Of a stretch of DNA of 64,000 nucleotides, positions 33,770 through 41,787 are shown piece after piece. The DNA lies in NCBI RefSeq assembly GCF_005490785.1, contig NZ_CP027295.1:248001-312000 (forward strand), in the 5' to 3' direction. Origin of the DNA: Brachybacterium sp. SGAir0954 (GTDB lineage: Bacteria; Actinomycetota; Actinomycetes; Actinomycetales; Dermabacteraceae). Under the pieces are notes generated by a model. The model had not been told where the DNA came from, did not search any database, and worked only from the letters and a program-made list of their open reading frames with translations. A program made the position numbers and the translations under genes. The first letter of the stretch is position 1; the number at the start of each line of letters is the position of its first letter.

Positions 33770-34726
33770 ATGCCCGCGCCCCGTGACACCGCCGTCGTCG
33801 TCCGGGCGGCGCGCCTCTACTACGAGCTGGGCCGCTCGCAGACGGAGGTCGCGGAGGAGCTGGGGCTGTCCCGCTCGAACGTCTCCCGCATCCTCACGCA
33901 GGCCCGGGACCGCGGGATCGTCGAGATCACGATCCACGACCCGGACGGCCCGCCCCGCCGCGACGAGACGCTCGAGGCGGCGCTGCGCTCCGCGTTCTCC
34001 CTGCGGGAGGTGCACGTGGTCTCCGCGCCCCGCACCCCCGGGATCGACGCCGTGGCACGCGAGGGCGCGGCGCTGCTCTCCCGGCGCGCGCCGCAGGTGG
34101 GGAGTATCGGCGTCTCCTGGGGGCAGACGGTCCAGAGCGTCGTCGCGGCGCTCGAGTCGCTGCACCTGCGGCCGGCCCCGCGGGTGCTGCCGCTCGTGGG
34201 CGGGCACAGCGCCCTGGACCAGCTCGACGCGGGCGAGTCGGTGCTGCGCACGCTCGCCTCGCGGCTCGGCGCCCGCGCGGAGACGCTCTACGCCCCGGCG
34301 GTGCTCGAATCCGCGACGGCGGTCGCGACGCTGCGCGGGGAGTCGAGCATCGGCTCGGTGCTCGAGGCGGCCGCGCAGGTGGAGCTCGCCCTCGTGGGCA
34401 TCGGCTCCGCGGGCGTGCACTCCTCCCCGCACATCGTGGAGCTCATGCGCCTGGACGCCGCGGAGCGCGAGCGGTTCCTCGCCCAGCGCCCTGCGGGGGA
34501 CGTGTGCGGGCGCTTCGTGGACGGCGACGGCGTGCCGCTCGGCGCGCCCACGGATCAGCGGGTGCTCGCGGTGACCTTCTCCGAGCTGCTGCGGGTCCCC
34601 GAGGTGCTCGGGGTCGCGGCGGGCGCGGAGAAGGCCCCGGGCGTCATCGGCGTGCTGCGCTCGGGCGCGATCCACACGCTCGTGGTGGACACGGACCTCG
34701 CCCGGGCGATGCTCGAGCGGGCCTGA
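33770..34726 (+). CDS. SorC/DeoR-type sugar-binding transcriptional regulator
   Basis: A 318-residue regulator. N-terminal helix-turn-helix LGRSQTEVAEELGLSRSNVS (about 21-40) is followed by ILTQARDRGIVEI and a sugar-phosphate-binding domain (VGSIGVSWGQTVQ, LVGGHSALDQL, LVGIGSAG). Such proteins sense a phosphorylated sugar. It faces the EIIA-Nudix operon, which it probably controls. Confidence 0.9.
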   Translation: MPAPRDTAVVVRAARLYYELGRSQTEVAEELGLSRSNVSRILTQARDRGIVEITIHDPDGPPRRDETLEAALRSAFSLREVHVVSAPRTPGIDAVAREGAALLSRRAPQVGSIGVSWGQTVQSVVAALESLHLRPAPRVLPLVGGHSALDQLDAGESVLRTLASRLGARAETLYAPAVLESATAVATLRGESSIGSVLEAAAQVELALVGIGSAGVHSSPHIVELMRLDAAERERFLAQRPAGDVCGRFVDGDGVPLGAPTDQRVLAVTFSELLRVPEVLGVAAGAEKAPGVIGVLRSGAIHTLVVDTDLARAMLERA

Positions 34727-34744
34727 TCTCCTCCTCTTCCGCGC

Positions 34745-35677
34745 TCAGGCGCGCCCGGCGATCGCGTCGCCGAGGCGGGCGGTGAGCGCGGCGTCCACGG
34801 GCAGGTCCACCCCGTCGAGCTGCCGGATCGGCGCGGCCAGACGGCCCGAGGAGAGCAGCCAGGCGGCGTCGGCCTCCCGCACCTGCTCGATGGTCAGCAG
34901 CTCCTCGCCGCACTCGGCACCCTCGGCCCGCAGCAGTGCGAACGCGCTGGCCACGCTCGTGCCGGGCAGCACGCCCGCGTCCACGGGGGTCGTCACCCAG
35001 CGGTCACCGAGTCGCACGAGCAGGGTCGACGTCGGCCCCTCGAGGGCGTAGCCCTCGGAGGAGACGAAGAGGACCTCCTCCGCGCCGCGCCGCTGGGCCT
35101 CGCGCAGCACGGCCATGTTCACGGCGTAGCTGAGGGTCTTGGCGCCCGCGAGCAGCCAGGGGCTCGACGCCGGCGCGGTGGTGGGCAGTCCGCGGTCCAG
35201 GGAGACGACGCTCAGCCCGGCGCGGGCGGGGGCGTAGTCGTCCGCGACGCGGGCGTGGATCCAGCAGCTGGGCACGCCGCTGCCCTCGACGCCGCGGGTG
35301 AGCGAGAGGCGCACGGTCAGCTCGGGCACCGGCGGGTGGGCGGCGACGGCCGCCTCGAGCGCGGCGCGGAGCACGTCGTGGTCGGGGCCCGCCAGGTCGA
35401 TCATGGCGGCGCTGCGGGTGAGGCGGTCCAGGTGGGGGCCGACGTTCGCGAGCGTGCCGTCGAAGGCGCCGAGGGTCTCGAAGACCCCGTCGCCGCGGGT
35501 CGCGACGAAGTCGGTGACGAGGAGCTGCGCAGCCGACGGGTCCGCCTCGCGGAAGTCCGGTGCGCCGCCTGCGGCGGGACCGTAGGCGCCCTCGACGAGG
35601 ATCAGCACCGGGGCGGGTGCGGCGCCCTCGGGGCGGGCCTGGTCGGTGCCGGGCTGGGCGGCGGTCGTGGACGTCAT
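34745..35677 (-). CDS. Class IV PLP-dependent aminotransferase / aminodeoxychorismate lyase-like
   Basis: A 310-residue fold-type IV protein. The PLP lysine is in LLAGAKTLSYAVNMAVLREA near residue 180, followed by the EGPTSTLLV turn that contacts the phosphate. It resembles 4-amino-4-deoxychorismate lyase and branched-chain aminotransferases; the neighbours do not decide between them. The start at 35677 has AGGAGG 5 nt upstream; the longer open frame lacks one. Confidence 0.87.
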   Translation of the reverse strand: MTSTTAAQPGTDQARPEGAAPAPVLILVEGAYGPAAGGAPDFREADPSAAQLLVTDFVATRGDGVFETLGAFDGTLANVGPHLDRLTRSAAMIDLAGPDHDVLRAALEAAVAAHPPVPELTVRLSLTRGVEGSGVPSCWIHARVADDYAPARAGLSVVSLDRGLPTTAPASSPWLLAGAKTLSYAVNMAVLREAQRRGAEEVLFVSSEGYALEGPTSTLLVRLGDRWVTTPVDAGVLPGTSVASAFALLRAEGAECGEELLTIEQVREADAAWLLSSGRLAAPIRQLDGVDLPVDAALTARLGDAIAGRA

Positions 35678-35714
35678 CGGTTCCTCCTGTCGGCGCGGCC
35701 GCGGGGGTGCGCGC

Positions 35715-35739
35715 GGCCGGGTCCAGGGTAGACCCGGCC
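35715..35739 (-). terminator. Hairpin terminator after the WXG100-like gene
   Basis: Perfect 9-bp arms GGCCGGGTC and complement, loop CAGGGTA, 9 bp beyond the stop at 35748. Confidence 0.65.
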
Positions 35740-35747
35740 CGGCAGGC

Positions 35748-36968
35748 TCAGGAGCGGCCGATCTCCGCCCCGGCACCGCCGGCCCGGGAGCTGCCCGGCC
35801 CCATGGCCTCACCCATCATCTGCAGGATCCGCTCGAGCAGGCTCATGCCGCCCTCCTCGGTCCGGACTCCGACGTGGGAGGCGACGCTGCCGCCGCTCTG
35901 GCCGGCGCCCTCGGCGGTCCCGCCGCCGGTGCCGCCCGATGCGCCACCGCCGGACCCGCTGCCCGAGCCGCCACCATCGGCACCGCTGTCGCCCGCGCCT
36001 CCGGAGCCGGAGCCGCCACCGGACCCGCCGCCGCCGCCCGAGCCGGAGCCCCCACCGGAACCGCCGGAGGAGCCGGAGCCCCCGCCCGAGGCGCCGGATC
36101 CCTCGGACCCCGCACCCTCCTGCGAGGGCGAACCGGCGGACCCCTCCGCCGCGCCACCGCCCGCGGAGCCTGTGCCGCCGCCGGCGCCGAGCTCGTCGCC
36201 GATGCCCAGGGCGTCCCCGACCCCGAGCCCGGCCCCGAGGTCACTGCCGAGCCCGCCGCCCGCACCGGAGAGGAGCTGCGCGAGCCCCATGCCGGCGCCC
36301 ACGCCCGCGAGGAAGCTCTCGAGGTCCAGGCCCTCACCGCCCGCGCCGCCCATGCCCCCGCCGAGCATGTCGCTCAGTGCGGAGCCGATGAGCCCGCCGA
36401 GCAGCCCCGCGAGCAGGCCTGACTGCCCCTCCGGGGTGTCCAGGAGTTCGCCGAGCGCCTGCTGGAGCGGGCTGCCGCGGTCGCCGAGCAGCGCGTCGAG
36501 GATCGCCGCGGGGTCGCCCGAGGCGAGGGCCTCGGAGAACGCGGCGAACGCGTCGCCGTCGGCCCCGGAGCCCCCACCGGATCCGCCGGACGCGCCGCCG
36601 TCACCGGAGCCGGCTCCCGCGCCGCCACCGGCACCGGAACCCCCGCCGGCACTCGATCCCGCACCGCCGCCGCCCGACCCGGAGCCCCCGCCCGGGGCGT
36701 CCGGCGCCGAGGTGGCATCCTGCTCCTCCGCGTGGTGCAGCAGGCGACGGGCGTGCAGGCGCAGCTCGACCGCGCTGTCCTCGAGGCCCGCGCGCACGCT
36801 CCCGCTCCAGCGCGCGCGGAAGCGGTCCGCGTCCTCACCCGTCCACTCGGTCCCGTCGATCGCGGAGCGCAGCTGCGCGTACAGGCCGTCGATCTCGTCG
36901 GCCCGGCGCGAGACCGTCGCACCGAAGGCGCGCAGCGCCTCCGTGTCCGCCCCGATGAAGGTGCTCAT
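35748..36968 (-). CDS. WXG100-like protein with long Gly/Ser-rich regions
   Basis: A 406-residue protein. Residues 1-85 form an ESAT-6/WXG100-like helical hairpin with the turn EWTGEDADRFRARW. Two low-complexity Gly/Ser stretches (about 92-135 and 265-365) flank a hydrophobic, Leu/Gly-rich middle (GLLAGLLGGLIGSALSDMLG). The C-terminus (MSLLERILQMMGEAMG) is helical. WXG100 heads mark proteins exported by type VII secretion, but no ESX component is in the window. GAGGACGG lies just before the ATG. Confidence 0.75.
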   Translation of the reverse strand: MSTFIGADTEALRAFGATVSRRADEIDGLYAQLRSAIDGTEWTGEDADRFRARWSGSVRAGLEDSAVELRLHARRLLHHAEEQDATSAPDAPGGGSGSGGGGAGSSAGGGSGAGGGAGAGSGDGGASGGSGGGSGADGDAFAAFSEALASGDPAAILDALLGDRGSPLQQALGELLDTPEGQSGLLAGLLGGLIGSALSDMLGGGMGGAGGEGLDLESFLAGVGAGMGLAQLLSGAGGGLGSDLGAGLGVGDALGIGDELGAGGGTGSAGGGAAEGSAGSPSQEGAGSEGSGASGGGSGSSGGSGGGSGSGGGGGSGGGSGSGGAGDSGADGGGSGSGSGGGASGGTGGGTAEGAGQSGGSVASHVGVRTEEGGMSLLERILQMMGEAMGPGSSRAGGAGAEIGRS

Positions 36969-37108
36969 CCGTCCTCTTCCCCTGCCTCGGCCCTGGTCGT
37001 CCCCCGGTCCCGCTCACCGTAGCGGCGGTCCCCCGCCCCCGGCGATGGGGAGCACTCCCCATCGACGGGGCGCGCTGAGCACCGGCACGGCCACCCCCTC
37101 CCGGGGCA

Positions 37109-37114
37109 TACAGT
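37109..37114 (+). promoter_or_regulatory. -10 box TACAGT for the YdcZ-type transporter
   Basis: TACAGT predicts transcription from about 37121, after the most upstream in-frame GTG (37113) and before the ATG codons at 37143 and 37155. This decides against the longest reading frame. Confidence 0.4.
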
Positions 37115-37154
37115 GGTCGGTCGTGACCTCCCCCAGCACGCCATGGACGCCGTG

Positions 37155-38117
37155 ATGACGACAGAGCCACCCGCCGCCGAACGGCCCGCATCCCACCACC
37201 ACGTGCCTCGATGGGCCCTGCCCGCCGCCGTCGCCGGCGGTGTGCTCGGCGCGATCCAGTCCCGGGTGAACGCGGATCTCGCCGCCGCCCTCGACGACGG
37301 CTTCGTCGCGGCGGCGATCTCCTTCGGCTCGGGGCTCGTGCTGATCCTAGTGCTGCTCGTGTTCCTCCCGCGCGTGCGCACGCTCGCCCGGGCCTTCGTG
37401 GGTGACCTGCGCAGCGGCGCCTTCCCCTGGTACCTCGCGCTCGGCGGGCTGGGCGGTGCGAGCTTCGTGCTGGGCCAGGGCCTCACGGTGGGCCTGGTGG
37501 GCGTGGCCCTGTTCATCGTGTGCGTCGTCGCGGGGCAGACGGCCACCGGGCTCGTCGTGGACCGCACGGGCCTGGGCCCCGGCGGGGTGCGGCACCTGAC
37601 GCTTACCCGGCTCGTGGGCGCCCTGCTCATGGTCGCCTCGGTGGCCCTGGCGATGTCCGGCGGGATCGCGACCGACGCGCCCTGGTACCTGCTCGCCCTG
37701 CCGATGGTCGCGGGCGTCGCGGTGGGCCTCCAGCAGGGGGTCAACGGCCGGGTGTCCCAGCACAGCGGCCACTTCATGGTCGCGACGCTCGGCAACTTCG
37801 TCGTCGGCACCACGGCGCTGGTCATCGCCGCGCTCGTGCACGTGGCGGTCGTGGGGGCGCCGCAGCCGCCGCCCGCGAACCCGCTGCTCTACATCGGCGG
37901 GGCGCTGGGCGTCGCCTTCATCGCCCTCGCGGCGCATCTCGCGGGTCCGCTCGGCGTGCTGACCCTCGCGATGTCCACGATCGCGGGGCAGATCATCGGC
38001 TCCGTCGTGATCGACGCGATCGCCGCGCCGGGCCATCTGACGCCGTTCACGATCGCGGGCACGGTGCTCACGCTCGTCGCCGCCGGGGTCACGGCCTCGC
38101 GGCCCCGGCGGGTCTGA
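37155..38117 (+). CDS. DMT-superfamily transporter, YdcZ/DUF606 duplicated form
   Basis: A 320-residue protein with about ten membrane segments formed by two tandem DUF606 halves. The halves share a similar opening: GVLGAIQSRVNADLA near residue 25 and GVAVGLQQGVNGRVSQ near 180. Single-domain homologues work as small pairs; here they are fused. Substrate unknown. ATG 37155 was chosen; ATG 37143 is an alternative. Confidence 0.85.
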   Translation: MTTEPPAAERPASHHHVPRWALPAAVAGGVLGAIQSRVNADLAAALDDGFVAAAISFGSGLVLILVLLVFLPRVRTLARAFVGDLRSGAFPWYLALGGLGGASFVLGQGLTVGLVGVALFIVCVVAGQTATGLVVDRTGLGPGGVRHLTLTRLVGALLMVASVALAMSGGIATDAPWYLLALPMVAGVAVGLQQGVNGRVSQHSGHFMVATLGNFVVGTTALVIAALVHVAVVGAPQPPPANPLLYIGGALGVAFIALAAHLAGPLGVLTLAMSTIAGQIIGSVVIDAIAAPGHLTPFTIAGTVLTLVAAGVTASRPRRV

Positions 38118-38144
38118 CGGGCGCCTCCCGGCCGACCGTCCTGC

Positions 38145-38987
38145 TCAGTCGGGGACGACGGCGAGCACGCGACCGCCCGCACGCCAGGCGACGTGCCAGT
38201 CCAGCGGGTCCCCGGGCAGCTCCGCGTCGATGACGGCGACGCGAGCTCCGAGCGGGGCGCCGCGCAGGTCCGCGACGGCGGTCGCGCCCTCGGGCAGCGT
38301 GGGCAGGGGGCCGGCGCCGGCGTCGGCGGCCGCCACGATCGGCAGCTCGCGGGCGGCGAGCGCGGCCTCCCGCTCCGGGTCGTCCTCCGCGCCGAGGCCG
38401 AGGACGTCGGCGAGCAGGTGCTGCTCGAGCAGCTCGCCGAGCACCTCCGCGCGCAGGGTGTCCTTGCCGGCGGCGTCCTCCCCGTGCAGCTCCACCACGC
38501 GCGCGTCGAGCTGCGCGAGGGCGGCCTCGAGCGCGTCGGCCACCTGGGTCATCCAGCCGGCGAGGTCCTCCGCGGCGAGGGTCAGGGCGAGGTCCTCGCC
38601 GATCCCGTGCACCGCACCGGGGGTCCCGGCGTCGTCGAGGGTGAGCACCACGGCCACGTCCTCCCCCTCGTACAGGGGGTAGTAGGTGGTGTGCTCGCCG
38701 AGCAGCGTGTACGGGCCCACGTCCACGCGCTCCTCGACGAGGAGGTCGAGCACACGCAACCCGCCGGCCTCGATGCCGCCGATCTCGTCGACGATCTGCT
38801 CGAGCGCGGGCGGCGGATCCGCGGCGACCTCCTCCTCGCCGGTCGCGAGGCCCGGCAGGAGGGTGACGTCCTGCGCGTGGGAGGTCGCGGTCGAGCTGAG
38901 GCGGTCCACGATCGGGCGCAGGTCCCTGATGGGCAGGACGGCGGCGGGGGCGGGCCAGGACAGGTGCGAGGGGACGGGCGCGGTCAT
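38145..38987 (-). CDS. Hypothetical protein, SMI1/KNR4-like features
   Basis: A 280-residue acidic soluble protein without signal or membrane segment. The middle (GLRVLDLLVEERVDVGPYTL, then YYPLYEGEDVAVVLTLDDAG) has alternating strand and helix character vaguely like the SMI1/KNR4 fold, but I cannot confirm this. The codon use is fully typical of the host. Start at 38987; a CACGAT -10-like box six bases upstream could make it leaderless. Confidence 0.6.
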   Translation of the reverse strand: MTAPVPSHLSWPAPAAVLPIRDLRPIVDRLSSTATSHAQDVTLLPGLATGEEEVAADPPPALEQIVDEIGGIEAGGLRVLDLLVEERVDVGPYTLLGEHTTYYPLYEGEDVAVVLTLDDAGTPGAVHGIGEDLALTLAAEDLAGWMTQVADALEAALAQLDARVVELHGEDAAGKDTLRAEVLGELLEQHLLADVLGLGAEDDPEREAALAARELPIVAAADAGAGPLPTLPEGATAVADLRGAPLGARVAVIDAELPGDPLDWHVAWRAGGRVLAVVPD

Positions 38988-39050
38988 GCGCTCATCGTGG
39001 CACAGCCGCCCCCGCGATCACCCTGCCGGGAGGGCCTGTCCGCGCAGGGC

Positions 39051-40415
39051 TCACTCCTCGGGGTCGAGGCGGTGCGCGCCGGGCCCGGGCCGGGTGACGA
39101 GCGTCGTGGCGCGGGCACCGGCCTCGGGGAACTCCTCGCGGTACGCGGCGAGCCACCGCCGCGCGAACTGCTCGGCGGACTCCTCAGCGGATTCCTCCGC
39201 CTGCGCGCCGTCCGCCCCGTCGGCTCCGTCGGCCCCGGCGGCCCCGTCGGGCGCCTCCGGACGGCCGACGAGGGCCCACACGCTGCCGCCGAAGCCGGCG
39301 CCGAAGGCGCTCGCGGCGTGCGCGCCGAGCTCCCGGGCGAGCCGCTGCAGGCGCACCGTCTCGGGGATCTGGTTGCCGAGGCCCGTCTCCGCACCCGCCT
39401 GGGACTCGTCCACGAGCGAGCCGAGCTCCTCGAGGTCGCCGTCCTCGAGGGCGAGCGCGGCGGCGGGCACGATCCGCTCCGACTCGGCGACGAACTGCTC
39501 GAGCCGGCCGGTGAGCGGGCTGTCCTCCCCCACGAGCTCCCGCAGCCGGGAGAGCGCCGCCGGGCCCGTCGCGAGGGCATCGGCGAGGGTGCTCTCGGTG
39601 CGGCCGGTCGCCTGCTGCCAGCGGGTGACGATCTCGCGGGCGGCGAGGGAGATGCGGTTGTAGTCCGCGAGGGCGGCGCCCGTCTTCTCCGCGTCGACGC
39701 CGCTCACGGCGACCACGAGGGACAGCCCCGCGGGGAGCGCCACCTCCCGCTCGCGCCGCACGGGGCAGAAGGAGTACTGCACGAGCGCCCCCTCGACGCC
39801 GCACAGGATCGCCGTGTGGTCCTCGCTGCCGCCGAAGGTGCCCACCCCGTGGTCCCCCGCGAGGGAGCCGAAGCTCTGCCCGTTCTCCACGCAGCCCAGG
39901 TACTCGCCGAGCTGCTCGTCGGTCGTGATCTCGGTGGTGAAGGGCGGCTCGTCGGCGACGCCCGCGAGGTCGAGCAGGGCGAGGGCGAGGCCCACCACGA
40001 GCGCGGAGGAGCTGGACATGCCCGCGGCGAGCGGGAGCGTCGAGGTCACGTGCACCTCGGCGCCGCGCAGGCGGCCCGGGAAGTTCGTCTCGAGGCGCTC
40101 GACGACGGTGCGCACGTACCCGCCCCAATGCCCGGGCGGGGAGGGATGGCGGGCGGGGGCGTCGAGATCCACGACGACGGGATCGCCCGCGAGCGCGCTG
40201 GTCACGTGCAGCTCGCGGTCGGTGCGCTCGACGGCGCGCACGGTGTGGCCGAGGTCGACGGCGGCGAGCAGGGAGCGGCCGCCCGCGTAGTCGGTGTGCT
40301 TGCCGAGCACCTCGATGCGGCCGGGCACGAACCAGGTCGCGGTGCGGGGGCTGGACCAGTCCGCGTGGGTGGGCTCCTCCGCCTCGCGGCGCAGCTGCTC
40401 GAGGACCGTGCTCAC
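39051..40415 (-). CDS. GHMP-family sugar kinase, galactokinase-like
   Basis: A 454-residue kinase. The galactokinase signature appears as GRIEVLGKHTDYAGGRSL near residue 32, with Lys in place of the usual Glu in GEHTDY. The ATP-binding PLAAGMSSSSALVVGLALA is near 130 and the C-terminal HAASAFGAGFGGSVWAL motif is intact. It phosphorylates a sugar at C1, but the altered signature suggests a sugar other than, or besides, galactose. A Gly/Ala/Asp repeat (DGADGADGAQ) interrupts the C-terminal region. GTG start overlaps the nucleotidyltransferase stop (GTGA). Confidence 0.85.
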   Translation of the reverse strand: MSTVLEQLRREAEEPTHADWSSPRTATWFVPGRIEVLGKHTDYAGGRSLLAAVDLGHTVRAVERTDRELHVTSALAGDPVVVDLDAPARHPSPPGHWGGYVRTVVERLETNFPGRLRGAEVHVTSTLPLAAGMSSSSALVVGLALALLDLAGVADEPPFTTEITTDEQLGEYLGCVENGQSFGSLAGDHGVGTFGGSEDHTAILCGVEGALVQYSFCPVRREREVALPAGLSLVVAVSGVDAEKTGAALADYNRISLAAREIVTRWQQATGRTESTLADALATGPAALSRLRELVGEDSPLTGRLEQFVAESERIVPAAALALEDGDLEELGSLVDESQAGAETGLGNQIPETVRLQRLARELGAHAASAFGAGFGGSVWALVGRPEAPDGAAGADGADGADGAQAEESAEESAEQFARRWLAAYREEFPEAGARATTLVTRPGPGAHRLDPEE

Positions 40416-41245
40416 AGGGACACCTCCACGCCCTCGAGCGCGCGGGCCACGGCGGAGACGTCGGCCCGGGAGGAGAGGTCGAGCACGCCGGCCTCGACGG
40501 GGACGACGGTGAACGGCTCCCCCTCGCTGATGAGCAGGCGCACGGCGTCGAGGATCTCGAGCTCGCCGCGCACGGAGGGCTCGATGCGGGTGCAGGCCTC
40601 GAAGATCGCGGCGGTGAACAGCCACGCGTTCATCGAGATCGGGCAGTCCCGGCCGAGGTTCTCGAGGGTCTCCTCGTCCGGCTTCTCGATGATGTTGCGC
40701 AGCTGCCGGTGCTCGTCCACGGCGGCGACGGCGAAGGCGCTGATCCGGTCCTCGGCGATGTTGGAGCCGGCGACGAGGGCGTCCCGGTCGAAGCCGACGA
40801 GCCCGGCGCCCTGCACGGCGACGAGCGCCTCGAGCGCCTCGCGCGGGTAGAAGTTGTCCGAGTTCAGCACGACGATCCGCTCGTCGCCCGCGAAGTCCGC
40901 GGCGGCGGCGACGGCGTCGGCCGTGCCGCGCGGCTCCTCCTGGACGGCGGTGGTGACGGTGAGGCGGCCGCCGCTGCGGGAGGCGGCGTACTCGCGCAGC
41001 ACGTCGTGCTCGGGGCCGATCACGAGGCACACCTCGGTGATGCCGACGTCCGCGAGGGTGGACAGCACGTAGTCCAGGAACGGCCGGCCCACGTCGATCA
41101 GGGCCTTCACCCCGCTCGCGGCGACGCTCGCCTGCGCCTCGTCGAGATCGGCGTCCGCGTCCTCGCGGCGCATGCGGGTGCCGAGCCCCCGCGCGAGGAT
41201 CACGGCGCGGCGGACGGTGTCGTTGTCTTCGGTGTCGTGGCTCAC
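40412..41245 (-). CDS. Sugar-1-phosphate nucleotidyltransferase
   Basis: A 277-residue enzyme of the GlmU/RmlA fold. The nucleotide-binding motif is ILARGLGTRMRRE near residue 16, the metal-binding segment VVLNSDNFYP near 120, and NIIEKPDEET near 180. It makes an NDP-sugar from a sugar 1-phosphate. Start-stop overlap with the sugar kinase indicates a two-step salvage path from free sugar to NDP-sugar. GTG start, probably leaderless (TAGACT seven bases upstream). Confidence 0.87.
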   Translation of the reverse strand: MSHDTEDNDTVRRAVILARGLGTRMRREDADADLDEAQASVAASGVKALIDVGRPFLDYVLSTLADVGITEVCLVIGPEHDVLREYAASRSGGRLTVTTAVQEEPRGTADAVAAAADFAGDERIVVLNSDNFYPREALEALVAVQGAGLVGFDRDALVAGSNIAEDRISAFAVAAVDEHRQLRNIIEKPDEETLENLGRDCPISMNAWLFTAAIFEACTRIEPSVRGELEILDAVRLLISEGEPFTVVPVEAGVLDLSSRADVSAVARALEGVEVSL

Positions 41246-41252
41246 CCCGCCG

Positions 41253-41258
41253 AGTCTA
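41253..41258 (-). promoter_or_regulatory. Leaderless-type -10 box TAGACT (nucleotidyltransferase)
   Basis: On the minus strand TAGACT is followed by seven bases and GTG at 41245. There is no ribosome binding site in front of the GTG. Confidence 0.55.
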
Positions 41259-41337
41259 CGGAGCGCCCCGGCCGCGGGAGAGCTCCCGCCACCCCGCCGG
41301 CAGCGCCGCCGGGCGACCGTCCCGTCCGGAGGACGCC

Positions 41338-41343
41338 TAGGCT
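41338..41343 (+). promoter_or_regulatory. -10 box TAGGCT for the small membrane protein
   Basis: TAGGCT lies 38 nt before the ATG at 41382, with a GGAGG ribosome binding site in the leader. Confidence 0.4.
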
Positions 41344-41381
41344 CGGGGCGACCGGAAGCATCAGATTCCAGGAGGCCGGGA

Positions 41382-41777
41382 ATGAGCACGGAGCAGGCGT
41401 CGACGAGCACTCGCCGGTGGATCGGGCAGGCCGTCACCTCGCTGCTCCTCGCGGGAGGCGTGCTCATGCCGTACGCGCCGTGGCTGATCCCGAACGGCGT
41501 GGCGCGGGTGGTCGTCATGGTGGCGCTGCTCGCGGCGGGGCTGCTGGTCTACGGGATCGCGATCCGGCGGGCGGATCTGCCGCGGGCGGGCGCCGCCCCC
41601 ACGCCCGTCGCCTCGCGGATGATCCTCGTGGGGGTCATCGGTCTGGCGGTGCTCTCCGCGCTCGTGATCGAGAGCATCCACGCGCCGCTGTGGTTCCCGC
41701 TGCTGATCGTCGTGGCGGCGCTGCTGCTCCTCGCCTTCCGGCTCGACGCCCGCCCGCGCGAGCCCTCCCGGCGCTGA
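41382..41777 (+). CDS. Small four-helix membrane protein
   Basis: A 131-residue hypothetical protein with about four membrane segments (AVTSLLLAGGVLMPY, VVVMVALLAAGLLVYGIAI, ILVGVIGLAVLSALVI, FPLLIVVAALLLLAF). GGAGG lies 6 nt before the ATG. Convergent with the MFS gene. Family not recognised. Confidence 0.65.
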   Translation: MSTEQASTSTRRWIGQAVTSLLLAGGVLMPYAPWLIPNGVARVVVMVALLAAGLLVYGIAIRRADLPRAGAAPTPVASRMILVGVIGLAVLSALVIESIHAPLWFPLLIVVAALLLLAFRLDARPREPSRR

Positions 41778-41787
41778 GCCCGGGCGC

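Noticed and set aside
40412..41518. Longer start for the nucleotidyltransferase
   Set aside because: The extra N-terminus is Arg/Pro-rich, without homology, lies upstream of the predicted -10 box and overlaps the divergent promoter.
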